Assembly (NCBI GenBank): GCA_946184615.1
Contig: CAMHFN010000008.1
Location: 23,148 to 87,147 of the forward strand
DNA from: an uncultured Bacteroidales bacterium
GTDB taxonomy: Bacteria; Bacteroidota; Bacteroidia; Bacteroidales; F082
DNA length: 64,000 nucleotides
Direction of reading: 5' to 3'
Shown here: positions 56,875-64,000 of the stretch, one piece after another
How the letters are laid out: each line of letters begins with the position of its first letter
Position numbering within the stretch: position 1 is the first letter of the stretch
Made by a program: the position numbers and the translations under genes
The notes under the pieces: model-generated
The model's database searches: none
Seen by the model: the letters and a program-made list of their open reading frames with translations, nothing else
What the model was told of the DNA's origin: nothing

Positions 56875-59800
56875 ATGAAACTTCAACAAATCTACAAGAA
56901 AGACATTACCCGTAATGTGAACCCTGCCGTTTATATGGAGGACATCAACCCTGAAACGGCTCGTGTCGAAATCAAGGAATATGTGTTCACCGACGACATC
57001 ATCAAGCAGATGTATGAAGTCCTTTCTGCCATCAAGGAGAAGAAATACAGTCAGGATGGCATTTGGGTGTCCGGCTATTTCGGCTCGGGTAAGTCTCACT
57101 TCCTGAAATATATCAGCTATTGCCTGCATAAGGACTACCAAAACGAAGCCTTGCAACGCCTCGAAGAGGAAACCGTCGCTCGCGACCCTCTGGAGCATCC
57201 CGAAAGCACCATCGGCATTGAGCCGTCTGAAATCCGCGACCTCTGCAACTGGTTCAAGGCCGCTGAGGTCGAGACGCTGCGCTTCAACCTGGGCAAACGC
57301 GCCAACGAAGACGAGGACGAGCACCAAAAGGCCAAGTCCTTTGTGTCGCTCTTCTGGAACGCCTTCAATGGCCATCTTGGTTACAACCACTACAACATCC
57401 ACATGGCCATGCTCCTCGAACGCCTCCTTGATAAGCGCGGAGTCTATGAGCAATTCAAGGAGAAAATCGCCGAAAAGACGGGCATGGATTGGCTCGAAGA
57501 GTCCGAAACCATCATCATCGCCTTGCCAAGCTTCATCGCCGAAACCGTCAAGGAACTGGCTCCCGATTTGAATGTGGATGACATCCTAGCCAACATCAAG
57601 GCCAATGGCCTCACCATTTCGGTCGATACCTTCGCCACCATGCTGAAAAACCACCTCGCCACCAAGTCCGACAACTACCGTTTGCTTTTCATAGCCGACG
57701 AGGTTTCCATGTTCATCGCCAACAATCAGCAGTTGCTCCTTCAGCTGCAGAGCATCGTGGAGGAAATGCACACCGCTTGTGGCGATAAGATTTGGGTCGC
57801 TTGCTCCGCTCAGCAGGAACTCACCGAAATCCTCGACAACTGCCAAATCAATAAGCAGAATCCCAACTATGGCCAAATCACTGGCCGTTTCCCCGTCAAA
57901 GTCTCTCTGAAGAGTACCAAGCTTGAATATATCACCCAGCAGCGCATCCTCGAAAAGGAAGCCAACGCTCAGGCCGAATTGGGCAGACTCTACGACGAAA
58001 AGCAGCTGGCCATCACCGAGCAGTTCAATTCACTGCCCAAGGGCTACAGCAAGTTTGCAGACCGTCAAAACTTCATTGACTTCTATCCCTTCGTGCCTTA
58101 TCAGTTTGCCTTGGTCACCAAGGTCTTCGATGCCTTCCAAAACAAGGAATTTATCGAAGTCGAAGTCAAGGGCAACCAGCGTTCCGTGCTTCGTGTCACT
58201 CATGCCACGGCACAGAACACGAAAGACCAGCCTGTGGGCAGCTTCATCTCCTTCGACCAGTTCTATAAGCCGATGTTCGCACAGCTCACCAACAAAGGCA
58301 CCAACGCCATCTCCAATGCCGAGAGCGTCATCCAAACCTATTCCGATACGGAGTTTGGCCTTCGCGTGGTGCGTGTTCTGTTTATGATCTGCAACCTCAA
58401 CGAGTCCGACAGGGCTGTGTTCGGTGCCACCGCTGCCAATGTCGTCACCCTGCTCATGCAGAATGTCGACACCCAGAAGCAAGTCCTCGTCGATAAGGTC
58501 AACGATGTCCTGAGCTATCTGGTCGACAATAATGTGCTTCAAGAAATCACTTCGCCCACCAAGGCCACCATCTATCAGTTCTACACCGACGATGAGCGTG
58601 AAGTCGTCACGGCCATCAAGCACCAGCAAATCGACAACAACTTTATGGCCACCATGCTCGAAGGCATCTTCCGTAAGTATTCAGGCATCAATCCGCGTGA
58701 AAACTATATGACGGGTAGCTTTAATATCGCGGCCAACATCATGAATAAGAATTTCTGGACCAACACCAACGCGCCTGTGTCCGTCGAGTTTGTCCTTGAA
58801 AACAACTATCCTGATATGGCCAGCTTTATGTTCAACAATCCCAATAACAAACTCGTTTTCTTCTTGGCCGACCTTTACGCCGCCAACAAGAATCTGAAGA
58901 ACGAGTTCTATTGGTATTGCCAGGTGTCGAAATACCTCAGCGAAAACATGGCCAACTCAACCGAACGCGAAGCCACCAACAACCTCTTCCGCAACAAGTC
59001 CAACAACACCTTCCAGCAAACCATCCTTCCCATGTTCCACAAGATGTTCGACGATTGTCCTGTCATCAGTGGCCAACACGAAGTGATGATGGGTGCTGAT
59101 AAAGGCGATAAGCGTTACAAGTTCGCTATCCAAAACCATTTCAGCAACATCTTTACCTACGCTTCTCTGGTCAACAGTCCTTCTGTGCCTCGCGATTCCA
59201 AGGCGCTCTATGCTCGCATCATCGCGCCTAAGAAAACCAACGAGTACGAAATGATGCCGCTGTCACCAGCCGAAGAGGAAGTCAGCCGTTACCTCGACAA
59301 GCAAGGTGCCAACCCTGTTTCCATCAAGGATGTCGTCGAAAAATTCGCCGCCATCCCTTACGGCTGGAACGAAATCTGCACCATCTTCATCATGAATGAG
59401 CTGGTGCGCCGCAATCTCCGTTCTTTCTCTTATAAGAACACCCCCAATGCCGAGCGCGTCCTTGTGGCCGACAAAATCATGTCAAACAAGGCCGATTTCA
59501 CCATCTGCCCGGCTCAAACCATCCCCGCCGAGCTGGTCAACAGCTTCACCAAGGCATGGAAGTCGGTGTTCAATGATATGAATATCGATAACATGTCCGA
59601 CCCCGAAGAGCTGAAGCAATACGCTCAGGGCTTTATCAATAATATCCTTGATGCCATCGATAACTTCTACAAGGAAAAGAACATTGGCACCAGCCCGTTC
59701 GCCAAGCACATCGATGCGGCTCAAAACTTGTTGAAGCCTTGGCACATGGAGCGCGACACTGCCACTTTCTTCAATGCGGTCATCAGCCAAGAAGAGGAAG

Positions 59801-60402
59801 CCAAGCAGATCCTCGACAACTATAAGACCGTTTCGGCCTTCATCAACCGTGCCGACCGCTTCGATATCTATAAGGCTTTTGTCCGTTTCGTTCACGACAA
59901 TGAAGAGAACTGGCAGTACATCCCTGAAGAGCAAGAAACCGTGAACAACCTCCGCGCCATCCTCACGGATGATAACCCGATGCGCAATCTGGCCACATAT
60001 AAGGCTCTGAAGGAACGCTTGGAGCAAGCCTTGAACAAAGTCAAGGAAGACCTCCGTGAGCGCATCCGAGTGGCCTACACCCAAGAGGACGAACGCTTAA
60101 GCAGTATCGCCTCTGAGCAAGGCGTAACCTACCACAGCCGCGTCGATGTCCGCATCCAACAGAAAACCCAATCCAACAATATCGCTGTCTTGCAGAACAA
60201 CATCAATACCGACGAGTTCTTCCAAGAAGAATCCGCAAAGCTGTTGTCTGCTAAGACAGGCAAGACTCCGCCCACCGTCAAAATCCAAACACGCTCCAAG
60301 TCCACCTTGAAGACCGTCGAGGATGTCGACAAATACTTGGCTGGACTACGCAAACAAATCATGCCCTACATCGACAAAGGCGATGAAATCATAATCCTCT
60401 AA
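56875..60402 (+). CDS. brxC: BREX P-loop protein BrxC
   Basis: GIWVSGYFGSGKSHFLKYISY; 1175 aa; operon context. Confidence 0.94.
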   Translation: MKLQQIYKKDITRNVNPAVYMEDINPETARVEIKEYVFTDDIIKQMYEVLSAIKEKKYSQDGIWVSGYFGSGKSHFLKYISYCLHKDYQNEALQRLEEETVARDPLEHPESTIGIEPSEIRDLCNWFKAAEVETLRFNLGKRANEDEDEHQKAKSFVSLFWNAFNGHLGYNHYNIHMAMLLERLLDKRGVYEQFKEKIAEKTGMDWLEESETIIIALPSFIAETVKELAPDLNVDDILANIKANGLTISVDTFATMLKNHLATKSDNYRLLFIADEVSMFIANNQQLLLQLQSIVEEMHTACGDKIWVACSAQQELTEILDNCQINKQNPNYGQITGRFPVKVSLKSTKLEYITQQRILEKEANAQAELGRLYDEKQLAITEQFNSLPKGYSKFADRQNFIDFYPFVPYQFALVTKVFDAFQNKEFIEVEVKGNQRSVLRVTHATAQNTKDQPVGSFISFDQFYKPMFAQLTNKGTNAISNAESVIQTYSDTEFGLRVVRVLFMICNLNESDRAVFGATAANVVTLLMQNVDTQKQVLVDKVNDVLSYLVDNNVLQEITSPTKATIYQFYTDDEREVVTAIKHQQIDNNFMATMLEGIFRKYSGINPRENYMTGSFNIAANIMNKNFWTNTNAPVSVEFVLENNYPDMASFMFNNPNNKLVFFLADLYAANKNLKNEFYWYCQVSKYLSENMANSTEREATNNLFRNKSNNTFQQTILPMFHKMFDDCPVISGQHEVMMGADKGDKRYKFAIQNHFSNIFTYASLVNSPSVPRDSKALYARIIAPKKTNEYEMMPLSPAEEEVSRYLDKQGANPVSIKDVVEKFAAIPYGWNEICTIFIMNELVRRNLRSFSYKNTPNAERVLVADKIMSNKADFTICPAQTIPAELVNSFTKAWKSVFNDMNIDNMSDPEELKQYAQGFINNILDAIDNFYKEKNIGTSPFAKHIDAAQNLLKPWHMERDTATFFNAVISQEEEAKQILDNYKTVSAFINRADRFDIYKAFVRFVHDNEENWQYIPEEQETVNNLRAILTDDNPMRNLATYKALKERLEQALNKVKEDLRERIRVAYTQEDERLSSIASEQGVTYHSRVDVRIQQKTQSNNIAVLQNNINTDEFFQEESAKLLSAKTGKTPPTVKIQTRSKSTLKTVEDVDKYLAGLRKQIMPYIDKGDEIIIL

Positions 60403-60561
60403 AGCCCCGTAGGGGCGACCCAACCCTAACCAGGGGTTTCAACCCCTGGCACTTCCCCCTCTATGAGGGGGTGGCCGCAGGCCGGGGGAGTCAGCCTCGA
60501 AAGCACGTAAGCACGTAAGCACGATAACTGAACAACTGAACAACTGATAACTACCCACTGA
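60403..60561 (+). repeat. Composite repeat spacer between brxC and pglX
   Basis: GCCCC-gta-GGGGC; CCAGGGG-tttcaa-CCCCTGG; REP TTCCCCCTCTATGAGGGGGTGGCCGCAGGCCGGGGGAGTC; AAGCACGTAAGCACGTAAGCACG; AACTGAACAACTGAACAACTG. Confidence 0.85.
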
Positions 60562-63500
60562 ATGAACACCAACCAAATACAACGCTTCGCCACCCAAGCC
60601 CGTAACATCCTCCTCGCGGGTGTCAATGCAAAACTCAATCTCCTTGGATTCAATGCTGATGGATCCGACAATAATGTCACCCCACCAAGCCGCTATTCCG
60701 ATAGCACCGTCTTCCAAGGCCGTGTCATTCCTGGCACTCGTTTCTACGAACAATGGATGGAACTATATAACCGCATCAAACTTATAGGTTTTGATGATGT
60801 CTGCGAGGAAGCCGCCTACACCTGGTTCAACCGTCTTGTGGCCTTGCGCATCCTCCAAAAGAACGGCATCATTCAGCCCGTCATCGAATACGACAACCCT
60901 GCTGTCAAGGTGCCTCGCATTGTCAATGATGCACGTCGCGGCAAATACGATTTTCTTATGCCCACCGACCGCCAGCAGCTTAATGAAGTCATTGATGACG
61001 ACACTCGTCTATTCGAGCAGTTCCAAGTCCTTATCACAGCCTATTGCCACAACCATCCCATCTTGAAGGCTTGTTTCGGTGGCATCACTGGGTACACTGA
61101 ATTGCTCTTGCCAAACAACATCCTCGTCGATGGAAACTTCATCGACCTGCTCAACAACACCGACTATCTCACTGACGACGACTACCGTCAGTCAGAATTG
61201 ATTGGCTGGCTCTATCAGTTCTATATCTCGGAGAAGAAAGACGAAGTCTTCGCTTCCTTCAAAGACGGCAACAAAGCTGAAGCCGACCAAATCCCAGCGG
61301 CCACTCAAATCTTCACGCCCAACTGGATTGTGAAATACATGGTGCAAAACACCGCTGGCCGCATCTACCTCGACAACCATCCCAACAGCCCCATAAAAGA
61401 CTCATGGAAATACCTCGTCGAGGCCCCTGAGCCTGTCGAAGGGTCCCCCTCTGAGAGGGGGCAAGGGGGAGTCTTACAACTCTCTTCTCTCGAAGATCTA
61501 ACCTGCGCCGACCTCTCCTGTGGCTCTGGCCACATCCTCGGCGAGTTCTTCGACCTGCTCTTTCAAATCTACGATGAAGAGCTGTACGACCCTCGCGATG
61601 CCGTTGAGAAAATCCTTACCCATAACATCCTTGGCATCGACCTCGACACCCGTGCCAAGCAGCTCTCCATGTTCGCTTTGCTCCTGAAAGCCTGTCAGAA
61701 GGACATCAGTTTCGCCGATGCCCACTGTCTGCCTCGTGTGCTCGACATGCCCAAGCCTTTGTTGTACCGCGCTCCTGATGTCGCCATTGGTGCTGAAGCC
61801 AATATGACAAACTATGAGGGCTATGGCTTTGCAAAGACACTTATTGACAAATTTTTCTCCGGCACGGCCTCCGAAGAAACCACACAACAGGTTTTGCAAG
61901 CCTTAGCACTGATGGGCGAAGCCTACAACCTCGGCTCCATTATGCGTTTCAACATTACACCCGAAGTCCGATATTCAATCACTCAGGCTGTACAATACTG
62001 GAATACCAAAGACGAACTTCCTGTTGAGGTTCAGAACATCATGCCATCCATCCAGCTCCTTCTTGCATTGACAGACAAATATGCCGCTGTGGTGATGAAT
62101 CCTCCTTATATGGGTAATGGAAATATGAATCCGGAGCTTTCAAAATACGTAAAAGATAACTACGAAAAGGGCAAGGCCGACCTCTGCACAGTTTTTATGC
62201 TATTGCAAGCCGAGCGTACCCTAGAAGGTGGTTGTTATGCTAACATTGTTCCTCCATCATGGCTATTCCTTTCAACTATTGAGCAGTTACGCCGACAGAT
62301 TATTGATAACCAATGCATCCTGTCTATGCTTCATCTCAGCCGTGGTATTTTTGGTGCTGATTTTGGAAGCGTTTGCACAGTTATTCAGAATCGAATGGAC
62401 GAAAATGCTAAAGGTACCTATTTCCGTCTAATTGAAAGAACATTTCAAGAGTTTGATCAAAAGCATTTAAAACTGCTATTTGAAAAAACATTAGCCGACC
62501 ATGATTTCCGCTTCTATTTTGCAGACTATTCAAAGGAAGTATCAGATATTGTTTATTCTAAACATGGCACAAAGACATACTATCCTAATGTTTTGCAATC
62601 CAACTTTAAGAAAATTCCTGGCTGTCCTGTTAGTTATTGGCTGAGTGACAAAATTGTTGAGGCTTATTCAATGTCCCCTTCAAAAACAGTCATTGAATTA
62701 AAAACTGGAATAACTACAGGTGACAATGTTAAATACACAAGACTCTGGATGGAAGTCGATAAAACAAGGATACCTTCTATCTGGTGTTTTATGAGAAGTG
62801 GAGGAACTAAACGTTTATGGTATGGTTGCTTGTTAGATGTTGTATACTGGAAAAACGAAGGAGAAGAAATCAAATCATTGACAACCTCAACAATGAGAAA
62901 TCCTGAATATATGTATAGACCAGCAATAACATGGTCTAAAATATCATCAGGTAATGTCTCAGTTCGCTATTCTCCTCAACGAGTATTATTTGATGCTGTA
63001 GGATTAAGTGGATTTGCTGACAATAATACTTTGTTGTACTCAATGGCTTTGTTCAATAGTAAAGTTGGTAACTATTTCATAAGGATTACAAATTCAAGCA
63101 TGAGTATCTTAACTTCTGACTTGGGTAAAATTCCATATATCAATAAAAACCAACAAGAAATCTGTGAATTGGTGTCTAATAACATCGCCATCAGCAAAGC
63201 AGATTGGGACGCTCATGAAACCTCATGGGATTTCCAAGAGAATGAACTGATAAGATTGCAAAAACAAGGAAAAGGAACCTTTAGAATCGGTTTTGAAAAT
63301 GCTCCCAAAAACAACTATGTTACACTGGATTTATTGGTTGAAGAATATAAGGCCTATTGGATGGATAAATTCAACCAGCTCCACCATAACGAAGAGGAGC
63401 TTAACCGTCAGTTTATCGAAATCTACGGCCTTCAGGACGAGCTTTCACCCGATGTGCCTTTGGAGGAAGTCACTATCCTTCAGCAAGGCGAGTTGATGTT

Positions 63501-64000
63501 TATTCCCGCTCCTGGTTCCGAAAATTGTAAGACTCCAATTTGGTGCGAAGACAACATCATCCAGCAGCTCATCAGCTACGCCATTGGCTGCTACATGGGT
63601 CGCTACCGCTTAGACCGTCCTGGCCTCCATATCGCCCACCCCAATCCAACCGCCGAAGAGCTGGCTCCTTATCAGGTCGCTGAGCCTGTCGAAGGGTCCC
63701 CCTCAGAGAGGGGGTGGCAGCAGGCCGGGGGAGTCTTCCAAATCGACTCCGATGCCATCATCCCCATCCTTCCCATCGATGCGCCTTTCCCGGACAATGC
63801 CGTCAACCGAATCACAGATTTTGTGAAACTCGTCTTTGGCATCGACAACATCAACGGGAATATGAATTTCATTCAGGATGCCTTGGGAATGTCCGTGGCC
63901 GACTATATGACCAAGAGTTTCTACACCGACCACAAGAAGCGTTACCAGAACCGCCCCATCTATTGGCTTTTCTCGTCAAAGAAAGGCGCGTTCCAGTGCC
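60562..64000 (+). CDS. pglX: BREX-1 adenine-specific methyltransferase PglX, 3' end outside the window
   Basis: Frame read manually (absent from the ORF track because it has no stop in the window): DLSCGSGHIL motif I, VVMNPPYMGNG NPPY motif. Confidence 0.93.
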   Translation, partial: MNTNQIQRFATQARNILLAGVNAKLNLLGFNADGSDNNVTPPSRYSDSTVFQGRVIPGTRFYEQWMELYNRIKLIGFDDVCEEAAYTWFNRLVALRILQKNGIIQPVIEYDNPAVKVPRIVNDARRGKYDFLMPTDRQQLNEVIDDDTRLFEQFQVLITAYCHNHPILKACFGGITGYTELLLPNNILVDGNFIDLLNNTDYLTDDDYRQSELIGWLYQFYISEKKDEVFASFKDGNKAEADQIPAATQIFTPNWIVKYMVQNTAGRIYLDNHPNSPIKDSWKYLVEAPEPVEGSPSERGQGGVLQLSSLEDLTCADLSCGSGHILGEFFDLLFQIYDEELYDPRDAVEKILTHNILGIDLDTRAKQLSMFALLLKACQKDISFADAHCLPRVLDMPKPLLYRAPDVAIGAEANMTNYEGYGFAKTLIDKFFSGTASEETTQQVLQALALMGEAYNLGSIMRFNITPEVRYSITQAVQYWNTKDELPVEVQNIMPSIQLLLALTDKYAAVVMNPPYMGNGNMNPELSKYVKDNYEKGKADLCTVFMLLQAERTLEGGCYANIVPPSWLFLSTIEQLRRQIIDNQCILSMLHLSRGIFGADFGSVCTVIQNRMDENAKGTYFRLIERTFQEFDQKHLKLLFEKTLADHDFRFYFADYSKEVSDIVYSKHGTKTYYPNVLQSNFKKIPGCPVSYWLSDKIVEAYSMSPSKTVIELKTGITTGDNVKYTRLWMEVDKTRIPSIWCFMRSGGTKRLWYGCLLDVVYWKNEGEEIKSLTTSTMRNPEYMYRPAITWSKISSGNVSVRYSPQRVLFDAVGLSGFADNNTLLYSMALFNSKVGNYFIRITNSSMSILTSDLGKIPYINKNQQEICELVSNNIAISKADWDAHETSWDFQENELIRLQKQGKGTFRIGFENAPKNNYVTLDLLVEEYKAYWMDKFNQLHHNEEELNRQFIEIYGLQDELSPDVPLEEVTILQQGELMFIPAPGSENCKTPIWCEDNIIQQLISYAIGCYMGRYRLDRPGLHIAHPNPTAEELAPYQVAEPVEGSPSERGWQQAGGVFQIDSDAIIPILPIDAPFPDNAVNRITDFVKLVFGIDNINGNMNFIQDALGMSVADYMTKSFYTDHKKRYQNRPIYWLFSSKKGAFQC
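61422..61473 (+). repeat. REP-like repeat in-frame in pglX, copy 1
   Basis: CCTGAGCCTGTCGAAGGGTCCCCCTCTGAGAGGGGGCAAGGGGGAGTC encodes PEPVEGSPSERGQGGV. Confidence 0.9.
63680..63735 (+). repeat. REP-like repeat in-frame in pglX, copy 2
   Basis: GCTGAGCCTGTCGAAGGGTCCCCCTCAGAGAGGGGGTGGCAGCAGGCCGGGGGAGTC encodes AEPVEGSPSERGWQQAGGV. Confidence 0.9.

Noticed and set aside
60791-63496. Short ORFs listed by the track in the last 3.4 kb as separate genes
   Set aside because: They are alternative frames within pglX, whose own frame is open from 60562 to the window end.

Overview
The window is a 64 kb Bacteroidales-like genome segment. The call rests on gene content and on TAnnTTTG-type -7 promoter boxes. 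It has two parts. (A) About 1-46.4 kb is chromosomal. It holds the end of a type I R-M locus (PIN-like, Fic, HsdR), housekeeping genes (nth, recA, phosphoglucomutase, rfbD, yebC, rpsP, MscS-like, GH20, replicative dnaE with a fused exonuclease, trx), an S24 repressor divergent from dinB and a second dnaE, and a degraded accessory patch at 25-32 kb (RhuM-Fic, PLD, AAA ATPase, duplicated gene tails). (B) From about 46.43 kb to the window end is an integrated island. It starts at a 3'-half tRNA-Pro(TGG) attachment scar followed by a tyrosine integrase, HTH/Xis-like genes, VirE-N/PriCT-2/DUF3987 primase-like genes, two small paralogous ORFs, a DUF4143 ATPase, and a type-1-like BREX operon (brxA, brxB, brxC, pglX; pglX runs off the window). 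The strongest unusual signals are: palindromic REP-like repeats that sit in spacers and also in-frame twice inside pglX, with other repeats forming a DUF3987 linker; a 112-nt nested imperfect hairpin; a 23-bp tandem operator-like array; integrase-proximal GAGTGCAAA repeats; three hairpin/T-tract repeats with a compensatory base change; a decayed duplication of PLD and WYL gene tails; a cyclase-homology protein and an LMW-PTP-like protein that both lack catalytic residues; and an S24/DinB/DnaE2-like mutagenesis locus. All calls come from reading the sequence and the supplied ORFs. No database search was run.
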